A DNA stretch of 64,000 nucleotides from Paracoccaceae bacterium (GCA_009773375.1 WRPH01000011.1:35965-99964); one strand, 5' to 3'. Numbered from the stretch's first letter, positions 46,806 to 55,989 are shown. The notes: generated from the letters alone by a model not told the origin. Translations and numbers: made by a program.

Positions 46806-47471
46806 ATGGGAACCTTTTACGCCGCCGTTGAGGCCTATGACCCCGAAGGCCCGGTCAACATGCCCGATGGGTCAGCCTATGGCGGCGAGGCGCGGTTCTT
46901 TGTGCTGACCGCCGAAGACCTGCCCGAAGCGCTGGCCACGCTGGCCAATTCGATCACCGCCAACGGCCTGCGGCTGGACCGCGTGCTGCATGCGGGCAAT
47001 GTCGAGGGCTTCGACGATGAGATTCTGCCCTTCGAGGTGGATATCGACGGCATGGCCGAAACCGCCGAATCCTCGGGCGAGATTTGCGTGTCGGAAGCGC
47101 ATATGTTCGAACCCGATGAAACCGACGGCCCCGGCTCGGGCGTCTACGCGGTCTGCCTTGATGCCTTTGATATGGAATGGGCCGACGAGGAAGAGGGCGA
47201 CTATGCCGGGCATTACCAACTGGCGGTGATCAAGGCCAATTCCGCCAGCGAGGCCTTGCAGACCCTGATCGAGGATTTCGACGCCGAGGGCATCATGCTG
47301 TTGTCGATGGAGGGGCTGGTCGATGCCAAGGCGTTTCCGTTCGACGCCTATGAGTTCGAATTCGAGGAAGACGACGCGATTTCCGACGTGCTGGATCAGG
47401 GCGGCATGATTCTGTCGAACGCCTATGCCTATCCGCCGGAGACCGAGGAAGTGCGGCGGTTGGATAGCTGA
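46806..47471 (+). CDS. Acidic protein of unknown function with internal duplication
   Basis: A 221-residue, very acidic cytoplasmic protein. Two similar halves are visible: FFVLTAEDLPEALATLANSI...LPFEVDIDGM (residues ~30-88) and LAVIKANSASEALQTLIEDF...FDAYEFEFEED (residues ~137-193), both with EALxTL, a xxGxxL stretch, and a PFE/PFD acidic end. No family recognised. A good AAGGAAGGGC ribosome-binding site supports the start. Confidence 0.68.
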   Translation: MGTFYAAVEAYDPEGPVNMPDGSAYGGEARFFVLTAEDLPEALATLANSITANGLRLDRVLHAGNVEGFDDEILPFEVDIDGMAETAESSGEICVSEAHMFEPDETDGPGSGVYAVCLDAFDMEWADEEEGDYAGHYQLAVIKANSASEALQTLIEDFDAEGIMLLSMEGLVDAKAFPFDAYEFEFEEDDAISDVLDQGGMILSNAYAYPPETEEVRRLDS

Positions 47472-47493
47472 ACGCCTCTGGGCAGGCAGCGGT

Positions 47494-47556
47494 GGGGGGC
47501 TGGCCCCCCAAGGCGCATTGGCACGCCAATACGCCTTTCCCCCGAGGATATTTGGG
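47494..47556 (-). repeat. Family B structured repeat, copy 4 (inverted)
   Basis: On the minus strand: AAATATCCTCGGGGG, AAAGGCGTATTGGC / GCCAATGCGCCTT hairpin, GGGGGG-CCAG-CCCCCC. On the plus strand its leader runs on into the GAGAGG ribosome-binding site of cmk; the same leader (TCATCCTCTCTGC) occurs at 62077. Confidence 0.78.
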
Positions 47557-47570
47557 CAGAGAGGATGACC

Positions 47571-48161
47571 ATGATCTTTACGGTGGCCATTGACGGGCCT
47601 GCAGCGGCGGGCAAGGGCACGATCGGCCGCGCGGTGGCGGCACGGTTCGGCTTTGCGCATCTGGACACCGGGTTGCTGTATCGTGCCGTTGCGGCGATGG
47701 GCGGTGATCCGGTTGCGGCGGCGCGGCGGTTGTCGGCGGCGGATCTGGCGCGGGACGATCTGCGGTCGCTGGCGGCGGGTCAGGCGGCCAGCCGGGTGGC
47801 GGTTATCCCGGAAGTGCGGGCGGCTTTGGTCGCGTTTCAGCGCCGGTTTGCCCGCGCTGAGGGGGGGGCTGTGCTGGATGGCCGCGATATCGGCACGGTG
47901 ATCTGCCCCGAGGCCGAGGTGAAGCTCTATGTTACCGCCAGCGCCGAGGTGCGGGCGCAGCGGCGCTGGCTGGAGGTGGGCGGTGATGCGGCAGCGGTGC
48001 TGGCCGAGGTGATGGAACGCGACGCCCGTGATATGGGTCGCGCCGATGCCCCCTTGCGCGCCGCCGCGGATGCGGTGATTCTGGACACCTCTGATCTCAG
48101 CATTGAAACCGCTGTGGCGCAGGCCATGGCCGCCGTGGAAAAGGCGTTGCCCCAGCGATGA
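47571..48161 (+). CDS. cmk: Cytidylate kinase
   Basis: A 196-residue (d)CMP kinase. P-loop: [31 protein letters not shown] and [20 protein letters not shown] complete the fold. GAGAGG (47559-47564) abuts the ATG at 47565 but is 6 nt from the ATG at 47571, so the latter (MIFTVAID) is chosen. The ribosome-binding site lies in the tail of a family-B repeat. The following CAT-like gene overlaps by 4 bp. Confidence 0.93.
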   Translation: MIFTVAIDGPAAAGKGTIGRAVAARFGFAHLDTGLLYRAVAAMGGDPVAAARRLSAADLARDDLRSLAAGQAASRVAVIPEVRAALVAFQRRFARAEGGAVLDGRDIGTVICPEAEVKLYVTASAEVRAQRRWLEVGGDAAAVLAEVMERDARDMGRADAPLRAAADAVILDTSDLSIETAVAQAMAAVEKALPQR

Positions 48162-48793
48162 CCGCAACCGAGATTCCCCTGCATGACTGGCCCCGGCGCG
48201 AGACGTTGGCGCTGTTCCGCCGTTTTCAAAAGCCGCAATATGCGGTGACGGCGCGGGTGGACGTGACCCGGATTCTGGGCCGCCGCGCCGAAGACGATAG
48301 TTTTTCCGGCTATCTGGCCTGCATCCATGCCATCGGCACGGCGCTGCATGCCGTGCCAGAGCTGGCCTGCCGCATCCGGGGCGACACGGTGGTGCGGCAC
48401 GACCGCATGATGCTGTCGCCGACGCTGCAATTCGATGATGGTCGGCTGGGCTTCACCTATCTGGACTGGCTTCCGGTCTTCGAGGATTTCGCCGCAACAG
48501 CGCGCGTTGTAATCGCGGATACGCTGGCCGGGGGCGCGCTGAAACCCGGGGTGGACGGCGACGACGGCGTGGCGTTCTTGTCCTGCCAGCCCTGGCTGGA
48601 TTTTACCGCCTTCGACAACCCGGTGTTCGACCGCGACGATTCCGTCCCGCGGATCTGCTGGGGCCGCTACACCCCCGAAGTCACCGGGCGCTGGACCATG
48701 GCGGTGGCGATGCAAGTCCATCACGGGCTGATGGACGGCGTGCATGTGGCGCAGTTTTTCAAGGCGATGCAGCAGGCGGCGGACCGGTTCTAG
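48158..48793 (+). CDS. Chloramphenicol acetyltransferase-family protein
   Basis: A 211-residue protein of the CAT type A fold (coenzyme A-dependent acyltransferase). The catalytic motif [17 protein letters not shown] is the HHxxxDG of CAT. Length matches CAT (~215). It is translationally coupled to cmk by ATGA, in a housekeeping operon, so a native metabolic role is as likely as antibiotic resistance. The family match is solid; the substrate is not known. Confidence 0.8.
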   Translation: MTATEIPLHDWPRRETLALFRRFQKPQYAVTARVDVTRILGRRAEDDSFSGYLACIHAIGTALHAVPELACRIRGDTVVRHDRMMLSPTLQFDDGRLGFTYLDWLPVFEDFAATARVVIADTLAGGALKPGVDGDDGVAFLSCQPWLDFTAFDNPVFDRDDSVPRICWGRYTPEVTGRWTMAVAMQVHHGLMDGVHVAQFFKAMQQAADRF

Positions 48794-48941
48794 CCCGCTC
48801 CCCTCTTGCCATCCGCGCCCTTTGCGCCTATGCACGCGCACGGAACGGGTCGGGCAGATGCCACGGCCCTTGCCGTATTTGAGCAAAGACCGGCGGAGCC
48901 AACCGCGTGGCCTGTGAAAAATGTGAAAAGGACCCAACTGC

Positions 48942-50621
48942 ATGAACTCTAAAGCTATGGACGAATTCGAAGCCCTCTTGAAGGAAAGCTTCGAGATTGA
49001 CACCCCCGAAGAGGGTACGGTTGTCAAAGGCCGGGTTATCGCGATCGAAGCGGGCCAGGCCATCATCGATGTCGGCTACAAGATGGAAGGCCGCATCGAT
49101 CTGAAAGAATTCGCGAACCCCGGCGAGCAGCCGAACATCAACGTCGGCGACACTGTGGAAGTGTATCTGGACCGCGTTGAGAATGCCCGCGGCGAAGCCC
49201 AGATCTCGCGCGAGAAAGCTCGCCGCGAAGAAGCATGGGATCGTCTTGAGAAGGCCTATGCGTCCGAGACCCGCGTTGATGGCGCGATCTTTGGCCGTGT
49301 CAAAGGCGGCTTCACTGTTGATCTGGGCGGCGCTGTGGCGTTCTTGCCGGGTAGCCAGGTTGACGTGCGTCCGGTGCGGGATGCTGGCCCGCTGATGGGC
49401 ATGAAGCAGCCGTTCCAGATCCTGAAAATGGACCGTCGCCGTGGCAACATCGTTGTTTCGCGCCGTGCGATCCTTGAAGAATCGCGTGCAGAACAGCGTG
49501 CCGAAGTTATCGGCAACCTGACCGAAGGCCAGACCGTTGACGGTGTGGTCAAGAACATCACCGAATACGGTGCGTTCGTGGATCTGGGCGGCGTTGACGG
49601 CCTGCTGCACGTCACCGATATGGCTTGGCGTCGCGTCAACCACCCGTCGGAAATCCTGGCGATCGGCGAAACCGTCAAGGTTCAGGTCATCAAGATCAAC
49701 AAAGACACCCACCGCATCAGCCTTGGCATGAAGCAACTGCAATCCGATCCGTGGGATGCTGTTGAAAAAATGTATGCCATCGGCACCGTGCATAAGGGCC
49801 GTGTCACCAACATCACCGATTACGGCGCCTTCGTGGAGCTGGAAGCCGGTGTTGAAGGTCTGGTTCACGTCTCGGAAATGTCCTGGACCAAGAAGAACGT
49901 GCACCCCGGCAAGATCGTGTCCACCTCGCAAGAGGTTGAGGTCATGGTTCTGGAAATCGACAGCACCAAGCGCCGCGTTTCCTTGGGGCTCAAGCAGACC
50001 CAGCGCAACCCGTGGGAAGTGTTTGCCGAAACCCATCCGGTCGGCACCAACATCGAAGGCGAAGTCAAGAACATCACCGAATTCGGTCTGTTCGTCGGCC
50101 TCGACAACGACATCGACGGCATGGTTCACCTGTCCGACCTGTCGTGGGACCAGCGCGGCGAAGACGCGATCCAGAACTATCGCAAGGGCGACACCGTCAC
50201 CGCTTCGGTCACCGAAGTTGACGTCGAGAAAGAGCGTATCTCGCTGTCGATCAAAGCCTTGGGCGAAGACACCTTCTCGGAAGCTGTTGATGGCGTGAAG
50301 CGTGGTGGGATCATCACCGTCGTCGTCACCGCGATCGAAGAAGGCGGCGTCGAAGTGGAATACAACGGCGCCAAGTCGTTCATCCGCCGTTCGGACCTGT
50401 CGCGCGATCGTGCCGATCAGCGCCCCGAGCGTTTCTCGGTAGGCGACAAGATCGACGTCCGCGTCACCAACATCGACCCGAAGACCCGCCGTATGGGTCT
50501 GTCGATCAAGGCCCGCGAGATCGCCGAAGAGAAAGAAGCCGTGGAGCAGTATGGCTCGTCCGATTCGGGCGCAAGCTTGGGCGATATCCTCGGCGCGGCT
50601 CTGAAGGGCGACAAGAACTGA
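48942..50621 (+). CDS. rpsA: 30S ribosomal protein S1
   Basis: A 559-residue protein with six S1 (OB-fold) repeats, e.g. VVKNITEYGAFVDLGGVDGL, VTNITDYGAFVELEAGVEGL and VKNITEFGLFVGLDNDIDGM. It brings mRNA to the 30S subunit. It is downstream of cmk, as in most proteobacteria, and followed by an intrinsic terminator. Codon choice (GGT, CGT, GAA) looks optimised for high expression. Confidence 0.98.
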   Translation: MNSKAMDEFEALLKESFEIDTPEEGTVVKGRVIAIEAGQAIIDVGYKMEGRIDLKEFANPGEQPNINVGDTVEVYLDRVENARGEAQISREKARREEAWDRLEKAYASETRVDGAIFGRVKGGFTVDLGGAVAFLPGSQVDVRPVRDAGPLMGMKQPFQILKMDRRRGNIVVSRRAILEESRAEQRAEVIGNLTEGQTVDGVVKNITEYGAFVDLGGVDGLLHVTDMAWRRVNHPSEILAIGETVKVQVIKINKDTHRISLGMKQLQSDPWDAVEKMYAIGTVHKGRVTNITDYGAFVELEAGVEGLVHVSEMSWTKKNVHPGKIVSTSQEVEVMVLEIDSTKRRVSLGLKQTQRNPWEVFAETHPVGTNIEGEVKNITEFGLFVGLDNDIDGMVHLSDLSWDQRGEDAIQNYRKGDTVTASVTEVDVEKERISLSIKALGEDTFSEAVDGVKRGGIITVVVTAIEEGGVEVEYNGAKSFIRRSDLSRDRADQRPERFSVGDKIDVRVTNIDPKTRRMGLSIKAREIAEEKEAVEQYGSSDSGASLGDILGAALKGDKN

Positions 50622-50646
50622 TCCAGCCGTTAGCGGCAGACAAAAG

Positions 50647-50673
50647 GGGCCCCGTGGCAACACGGGGCCCTTT
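50647..50673 (+). terminator. Intrinsic terminator of rpsA
   Basis: Ten-bp stem GGGCCCCGTG-GCAA-CACGGGGCCC followed by TTTGC; GNRA-type loop. Confidence 0.88.
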
Positions 50674-50801
50674 GCTTTGGCCCCTTTAGACTGCATTTTC
50701 ATTTGTGTGCTGAAAAATTATGCCTATAGTCCAAGGCATAACAGCGTGGCGAGGCCCAGAACCCCATAAAGGGGCACGGCACCACAAGGGGGATATCGCG
50801 G

Positions 50802-51083
50802 ATGATCCGGTCTGAACTGATCCAGAAAATCGCGGATGAAAATCCGCACCTGACGCAGCGCCATGTCGAACGCATCGTCAACACCGTGTTCGAAGAAATC
50901 ATCGACGCACTGGCCAAGGGCGACCGGGTCGAACTGCGCGGCTTCGGTGCGTTTTCGGTCAAGGCGCGCGATGCGCGCGTCGGCCGCAACCCGCGCACCG
51001 GCGAGGCTGTCAACGTCGAGGACAAGAAGGTTCCCTTCTTCAAGACCGGCAAATTGCTGCGTGATCGGCTGAACGGCAAATAA
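50802..51083 (+). CDS. ihfB: Integration host factor subunit beta
   Basis: A 93-residue HU/IHF family DNA-bending protein. It starts [20 protein letters not shown] and carries the beta-arm signature [10 protein letters not shown]. It is 3' of rpsA, the common location of ihfB. The upstream gap holds ATGCC-N10-GGCAT, which may be part of its promoter/operator. Confidence 0.95.
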   Translation: MIRSELIQKIADENPHLTQRHVERIVNTVFEEIIDALAKGDRVELRGFGAFSVKARDARVGRNPRTGEAVNVEDKKVPFFKTGKLLRDRLNGK

Positions 51084-51159
51084 GACGCATTGCGCGCATG
51101 CCTGCCAGCGCCGATACAAGACTCGAGACTGGCGGCTGCATCTGCGAAAAGGCGGTTCG

Positions 51160-51519
51160 ATGTTACGTTATCTGCGCTACCTGCTGCTTGCCCTGCTGGG
51201 CGTTGGCCTGCTGACCACCGCGCTGGCCAACCGCGCGCCGGTTCTGGTCAAGGCGATGCCCGATGATCTGGCGGCGTTTCTGGGCCTGAACTGGCAACTG
51301 GAACTGCCGCTGTTTCTGGTGATCTTTGGCGGCATTGTCGCGGGCCTGCTGATCGGCTTTGTCTGGGAATGGCTGCGCGAGCACAAGCACCGCGCCGTAG
51401 CCTCCACCAAAACCCGCGAAGTGTCGCGGCTGGAACGCGAGCTTGCCACCATGCGCGACGCCACCTCTGTGCCGCAAGATGACATCATCGCGCTGCTGGA
51501 CAGACCGAAAGCCAAGTGA
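51160..51519 (+). CDS. LapA-domain (DUF1049) membrane protein
   Basis: A 119-residue protein with two membrane helices (LRYLLLALLGVGLLTTALAN; LPLFLVIFGGIVAGLLIGFV) and a charged C-terminal coiled coil (REVSRLERELATMRD). It fits the LapA/YciS family that assists LPS assembly in some bacteria. It directly abuts trpF (next base), implying co-transcription. Confidence 0.85.
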   Translation: MLRYLRYLLLALLGVGLLTTALANRAPVLVKAMPDDLAAFLGLNWQLELPLFLVIFGGIVAGLLIGFVWEWLREHKHRAVASTKTREVSRLERELATMRDATSVPQDDIIALLDRPKAK

Positions 51520-52182
51520 ATGCCTGATATCCGTGTGAAAATCTGCGGCCTGCGCACGCTGGCGGATGTGGCTGCTGTCGCCGCAGCGGGTGCGGCCTAT
51601 GCGGGCTTCGTGTTCTTTCCGAAATCGCCGCGGCATCTGACCATCGCGCAGGCGCGCGAGTTGACCCTTGCCGCGCCCTTGGGTCTGGCCAAGGTGGCGC
51701 TGGTGGTCGATGCCGATGACGCGCTGCTGGATGCGATCACCGAGGCAATGCCGCTGGACATGCTGCAACTGCATGGCCACGAAACACCCGACCGCGTCGC
51801 CGAGGTGCGCGCCCGCTATGGCCTGCCGGTGATGAAGGCGGTGGGCGTCGCCGATGAAGGCGATCTGGCGGCGGTGTTCGACTATTCGCTGGTGGCGGAT
51901 CAGATTCTGGTCGATGCCAAGCCGCCGAAAAACGCCGCCCTGCCCGGCGGCAATGGCCTGTCGTTCGATTGGCGTCTGGTGGCGCAACGCCGCTGGCTGC
52001 GGCCATGGATGCTGGCGGGCGGGCTGACCCCGGACAACGTCGCAGAGGCGATCCGGCTGACCAACGCGCGGCAGGTCGATGTGTCATCCGGCGTGGAATC
52101 CGCGCCCGGTGTGAAAGATGCGGGCCGGATCAATGCCTTTGTGCGCGCAGCGATACAAGACGGCCCGCCGATCTTGCGCTAA
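51520..52182 (+). CDS. trpF: Phosphoribosylanthranilate isomerase
   Basis: A 220-residue TIM-barrel enzyme of tryptophan synthesis. Seen: [47 protein letters not shown] and the end [19 protein letters not shown]. The usual downstream trpBA is absent here; a family-A repeat follows. Confidence 0.96.
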   Translation: MPDIRVKICGLRTLADVAAVAAAGAAYAGFVFFPKSPRHLTIAQARELTLAAPLGLAKVALVVDADDALLDAITEAMPLDMLQLHGHETPDRVAEVRARYGLPVMKAVGVADEGDLAAVFDYSLVADQILVDAKPPKNAALPGGNGLSFDWRLVAQRRWLRPWMLAGGLTPDNVAEAIRLTNARQVDVSSGVESAPGVKDAGRINAFVRAAIQDGPPILR

Positions 52183-52305
52183 AGCGATGCTGTGCTGGCG
52201 CGGTGCGTGACACCCGGCTTTCGCTGCGCGAAATCCGGGCTTTCACACACCCTACCTCGTGCCAAGTCTATGACTGCGGTTCCGTTGCATGCCGGACGCT
52301 CCGCT

Positions 52306-52370
52306 GGGAGTATTTGTGCCAAGATGAATGCGGAACAGACTTGTGCCTTCATCTTGGCACAAATACTCCC
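52306..52370. repeat. Family A palindrome, copy 3 (23-bp perfect arms)
   Basis: Arms 52306-52328 and 52348-52370 are exact reverse complements, loop 19 nt. Located between the convergent trpF and Lrp-domain genes. Confidence 0.9.
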
Positions 52371-52443
52371 GCCGGAGGCATTTATCGGCCAGACAGACCT
52401 GAGCCGGTTTGCAAAAGCTGCGTGATTTCACGCAGCCGAGCGA

Positions 52444-52680
52444 TCAGAACGCCTTGAACGTCATCGTCGTCAGGGTCCGGACGATGCCCGGAATATCGAA
52501 CAGCTTTTCCGACAGGTAATGCCCGACATCCGCCTCATCGGGGATATAGATCTTGGCGATCAGATCATATTCGCCCGAGGTGGAGTAAAGCTCGCTGACG
52601 ACTTCGCGGTCATAAATCGCGGTGGCGACCTCGTAGGTCTTGCCAGGGGTGCAGCGGAATTGAACGAAAACGCAGGTCAT
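52444..52680 (-). CDS. Stand-alone Lrp/AsnC ligand-binding (RAM) domain protein
   Basis: A 78-residue protein equal to the C-terminal RAM domain of Lrp/AsnC regulators (FVQFRCTPGKTYEVATAIYD, GEYDLIAKIYI, VRTLTTMTF) without a DNA-binding part. Such proteins may form rings or heteromers with full-length Lrp members. Divergent/convergent context gives no partner. Confidence 0.87.
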   Translation of the reverse strand: MTCVFVQFRCTPGKTYEVATAIYDREVVSELYSTSGEYDLIAKIYIPDEADVGHYLSEKLFDIPGIVRTLTTMTFKAF

Positions 52681-52729
52681 CGCAGCCTCTTTCTGATTTG
52701 CCCCACCCTAGCCGATGCGCGGCCGAAGT

Positions 52730-54268
52730 CTAGCCATCCGCCTGCGCAGTCAGGGTCAGCGGCACCGAGGCCGGCCGCAGGTCTTCCACCGTCAGCCCGG
52801 CATGCGGCCGCGCCAGCCGGTTGCGCACCACCCACATCAGCCGCTTTTCAGCGCGGGTGATCGCCACATAAGCCAGCCGCTTCCACAACGGCACCCCCGC
52901 CTCCGACCGCCCCGCCGCCGCCGCCGCATAAAGATCGGGGGCAAACACCTGCACCGTCTCCCACTGCGACCCTTGCGCCTTATGGATCGTCACCGCCGCG
53001 CCATGCAGAAACGCCGCGCCCATGGTGGCCGCCGAGGCGATGAACGGCTCTTCCTCATCCGGGCGCTCGATCTTGATGATCGAGGCAGCAGAGACCTGCG
53101 GATCTTCGGCGCCGACGACATGGATCTTCGAAAAACCGGGCCGACTGCCCGGACCAAGGAAGATCACCTGCGCCCCCTTGATCAAGCCGCGCGCCTCCAG
53201 ATCAATCCGCTTCTTGCGGTGCTTCAACGGCAATTCGATGCCATCACAGATCAACGGCTCGCCGGGCAGCAACTGGTCGTCCGGCGCGCCATGCGCCGCC
53301 CGGAAAGCGTTGATCAGCCTGATCCGGGTGGCATTGCGCCAGACCAGCACCGGGCTGCGCGCCATCAGATCGGCATCGACCCGCTCCGCCCAGACCACCC
53401 GATCATCCTTTTTCGCCGCAGCCTCCACCATCCGTTCGAAGGTCTCAAAGCTCAAAGCCGGATCGCCCAAAGCATGCGCCAGATCCAAGATCGGATTGTC
53501 CTGCGCCTGCCGGTGAATGCGGCTGAGCGTCAGCTTGCGCCCTTCACCCAGCCGGTCAAACACCATCTCGCCGGACAATCCCACCGGAGCCAGTTGCGCT
53601 GGATCGCCGAACAGCACCAGCGTCGGAAAAATCTCGCGCAGATCGTCCAGCGCGCGTTCATCCAGCATCGAGGATTCATCGACAAAGCCGATGTCCAGCG
53701 GCTCTTCCCGCCGCTTCCAGCCCTTGATGAAATCCGAGCCGCGCAGGCCCGCCGCCGCCAGCGCACCGGGGATCGACGCGACGGTCTGATAAAACGCATG
53801 CGCCCGGTCCAGCGCCAGTTCGGTCAAGCCTTCCACCACCGGGCGCGCGCCCTGCCCGGTCAGCCACTCGGCGATCTTCTCATACTGCGGATCGTAAACG
53901 GGGGTGTAGAGAATGCGGTGAATGGTGGTGGCCGGCACCCCCCGCATCCGCAACACCGAGGCCGCCTTGTTGGTCGGTGCCAAGATCGCCAAGGTCCGGC
54001 GATCCTTGCGCTTTTTCGGCTCGTAATCGCCCGAAACCAGATCGACGCCCGCCGCCGCCAAAGCTTTGTAAAGGCTGGCCAACAGCATGGTCTTGCCAGA
54101 GCCTGCCTTGCCTACCACCGCCAGCACGCTGGATTTGCCTTCGGGCCGCGGCTCCAGCCCGGCATTTTCCAGATCCACGCCCATACCAAACAATTCCGCC
54201 GAAACGCGGTCATAGGCCTCGGCCTGATCATCGGAAAAGGTAAGTTTGACGGGGCTGAGTTCGGTCAT
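52730..54268 (-). CDS. ATP-dependent RecD-like DNA helicase
   Basis: A 512-residue SF1B helicase. Motifs: Walker A VVGKAGSGKTMLL, Ia LAPTNKAASVLR, II IGFVDESSMLDERAL, III LFGDPAQLAPVG, V TIHKAQGSQWETVQVF and VI YVAITRAEKRLMWV. It lacks the longer N-terminal part of RecD2 and is not near addAB, so it is a free-standing helicase of unknown pathway. Start MTELSPVKLTFSDDQ preferred. Confidence 0.88.
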   Translation of the reverse strand: MTELSPVKLTFSDDQAEAYDRVSAELFGMGVDLENAGLEPRPEGKSSVLAVVGKAGSGKTMLLASLYKALAAAGVDLVSGDYEPKKRKDRRTLAILAPTNKAASVLRMRGVPATTIHRILYTPVYDPQYEKIAEWLTGQGARPVVEGLTELALDRAHAFYQTVASIPGALAAAGLRGSDFIKGWKRREEPLDIGFVDESSMLDERALDDLREIFPTLVLFGDPAQLAPVGLSGEMVFDRLGEGRKLTLSRIHRQAQDNPILDLAHALGDPALSFETFERMVEAAAKKDDRVVWAERVDADLMARSPVLVWRNATRIRLINAFRAAHGAPDDQLLPGEPLICDGIELPLKHRKKRIDLEARGLIKGAQVIFLGPGSRPGFSKIHVVGAEDPQVSAASIIKIERPDEEEPFIASAATMGAAFLHGAAVTIHKAQGSQWETVQVFAPDLYAAAAAGRSEAGVPLWKRLAYVAITRAEKRLMWVVRNRLARPHAGLTVEDLRPASVPLTLTAQADG

Positions 54269-54401
54269 CGAGCCAGCATAAGCGAGGACGGCGGCAAGGG
54301 CCAGTGCGCGAGCTTCACACAACTGCCGTTTTGCGGGGCATCGAGCCCCTCAAACGGCGCTGACGCAACTTAACGGCACGCTTCAGACTACTGCAGATAT
54401 A

Positions 54402-54458
54402 AAGGGGGCCAGCCCCCTTTTCGCATTTGCGCCGCAAATGCTGACCCCCGGGATATTT
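54402..54458 (-). repeat. Family B structured repeat, copy 5 (inverted)
   Basis: Minus strand: AAATATCCCGGGGGTCA, GCATTTGCGGCGCAAATGC hairpin, AAAAGGGGGC-TGG-CCCCCTT. Its leader forms a hairpin with the leader of the next copy. Confidence 0.78.
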
Positions 54459-54503
54459 TTGCCAAGATGAAGCAAGTCCACGTTCATCTTGGCCAAAATA
54501 TCC
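54451..54503. repeat. Family A-like inverted leader pair joining two B units
   Basis: Arms 54451-54471 and 54483-54503 (TTCATCTTGGCCAAAATATC plus C) pair over 21 bp with one mismatch, 11-nt loop. The whole 54402-54541 block is thus a large inverted repeat B-A-A-B in the 348-bp gap between ccr and the RecD-like gene. The remaining bases of that gap show nothing else supportable. Confidence 0.8.
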
Positions 54504-54541
54504 TCGGGGGTGAGGCGTAGCCGAGGGGGCAGAAAGCCCCC
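54496..54541 (+). repeat. Family B structured repeat, copy 6
   Basis: AAAATATCCTCGGGGGTGAG, short hairpin GGC-GTA-GCC, GAGGGGG-CAGAAAG-CCCCC. Nearly identical to the copy at 20170 except for the compensated loop stem. Confidence 0.8.
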
Positions 54542-54616
54542 TTCATCCTGAGCCGGAGCGCGATAGCGCGCAGGCGAGGCAAAAGCCCTGCGCGGCACGC
54601 GCTCCGTCGGGTTGTC

Positions 54617-55909
54617 TTAGCGGTTCAGGCTGGCGTCGAGGGTATCTTCGAAGGTGCGCAACCCGGTGCGCGGGGCTTGCACCAGCACTGCCATGTTACC
54701 CGGCTTGTGCTTGTTGGTCCGCATCAGCATATGCGCTGCCGGGATTTCCGCCCAGGGGAAGACCTCGGACATGCAGGGGTCGATGCGGCGTTCGATCATC
54801 AGCTTGTTTGCCGCCGCTGCCTGCTTCAGATGCGCGAAGTGGCTGCCCTGCAAACGCTTCTGGTGCATCCACATATAGCGCACGTCAAAGGTGCAGTTGA
54901 AGCCGGAAGTGCCGGCACAGATCACCACCATGCCGCCCTTTTTACAGACCAGCGACGACACCGGGAAGGTCGCCTCGCCCGGATGTTCGAACACCATATC
55001 GACATTCACGCCCTTGCCGGTGATATCCCAGATTGCCTTGCCAAAGCGGCGGGCTTCTTTCAGCCAGTCGTTATATTCTGGCGTGTTCACCGTGGGCAGT
55101 TGCCCCCAGCATTTGAAATCCTTGCGGTTGATCACGCCCTTGGCGCCCAGCCCCATCACGAAGGCACGCTTGTCTTCTTCCGAGATCACCCCGATCGCAT
55201 TCGCCCCTGCCGTGTTGATCAACTGGATCGCGAACGAGCCAAGCCCGCCCGACGCGCCCCAGACCAGCACGTTCTGCCCCGGTTGCAGATCATGCGGCGC
55301 GTGGCCGAACAACATGCGGTAGGCGGTGGCCAGCGTCAGAGTGTAGCAGGCGGATTCCTCCCACGTCAGGTGGCGGGGGCGCGGCATCAGCTGTTGCGCC
55401 TGCACGCGGGTAAATTGCGCGAAGGACCCATCGGGGGTTTCATAGCCCCAGATCCGCTGCGAAGGCGAGAACATCGGGTCGCCGCCGTTGCATTCCTCGT
55501 CGTCGCCATCGTCCTGGTTGCAATGCACCACAACCTCGTCGCCGACTTTCCAGCGCTTCACCTTGTCGCCCACCGCCCAGACGATGCCGGCGGCATCCGA
55601 GCCTGCAACGTGGATCGGCTGCTTGTGGCCATCAAACGGGCTGATCGGCACGCCCAGGGCGGCCCAGACGCCGTTGTAATTCACGCCCGCCGCCATCACC
55701 AGCACCAGCACTTCGTGGCTGTCGATTTTCCAGGTATCCATCACCTCGACCTGCATCGCGGTGTCGGGTTCGCCGTGGCGGTCCTTGCGGATCGCCCATG
55801 CATACATCTTGGCCGGCACATGACCCAGGGGCGGCATTTCGCCTACCTCATAGAGATCCTTGATCGGCGCCTCGTAGGGGGTGATTGCCGAAGCGGTATC
55901 CAAAGCCAT
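54617..55909 (-). CDS. ccr: Crotonyl-CoA carboxylase/reductase
   Basis: A 430-residue zinc-less MDR enzyme, the key step of the ethylmalonyl-CoA pathway: crotonyl-CoA + CO2 + NADPH to ethylmalonyl-CoA. Seen: MPPLGHVPAKMYAWAIRKDR at the N-terminus, VMAAGVNYNGVWAALGVPIS, HVAGSDAAGIVWAVGDKVKR, NADPH motif LVWGASGGLGSFAIQL, and VFEHPGEATFPVSSLVCKKG. Start ATG 55909 has GGAGG upstream. A TTTGCAA-type site lies 73-80 bp upstream. ecm is nearby. Confidence 0.97.
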   Translation of the reverse strand: MALDTASAITPYEAPIKDLYEVGEMPPLGHVPAKMYAWAIRKDRHGEPDTAMQVEVMDTWKIDSHEVLVLVMAAGVNYNGVWAALGVPISPFDGHKQPIHVAGSDAAGIVWAVGDKVKRWKVGDEVVVHCNQDDGDDEECNGGDPMFSPSQRIWGYETPDGSFAQFTRVQAQQLMPRPRHLTWEESACYTLTLATAYRMLFGHAPHDLQPGQNVLVWGASGGLGSFAIQLINTAGANAIGVISEEDKRAFVMGLGAKGVINRKDFKCWGQLPTVNTPEYNDWLKEARRFGKAIWDITGKGVNVDMVFEHPGEATFPVSSLVCKKGGMVVICAGTSGFNCTFDVRYMWMHQKRLQGSHFAHLKQAAAANKLMIERRIDPCMSEVFPWAEIPAAHMLMRTNKHKPGNMAVLVQAPRTGLRTFEDTLDASLNR

Positions 55910-55972
55910 CGCTGCCTCCATCAAATGCCGCGCCGCAGAATCGGGGCGGGTTAGGCGATTGATACGGGGGTT

Positions 55973-55989
55973 TTGCGCAACTTTGCAAT
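55973..55989. promoter_or_regulatory. Possible ScfR-type site upstream of ccr
   Basis: TTGCGCAA (55973-55980) followed by TTTGCAAT (55982-55989), the latter within AACTTTGCAAT; the ScfR gene has AACTTTGCAAA at 1524. One mismatch from the palindrome. Assignment is tentative. Confidence 0.35.

Noticed and set aside
48158..48793. CAT-like gene as a mobile resistance determinant
   Set aside because: No mobile element nearby, base composition normal, and it is coupled to cmk by a 4-bp overlap.
52408..52415. TTTGCAAA near the trpF/Lrp-domain gap
   Set aside because: A single site between convergent gene ends with no promoter role; likely chance.
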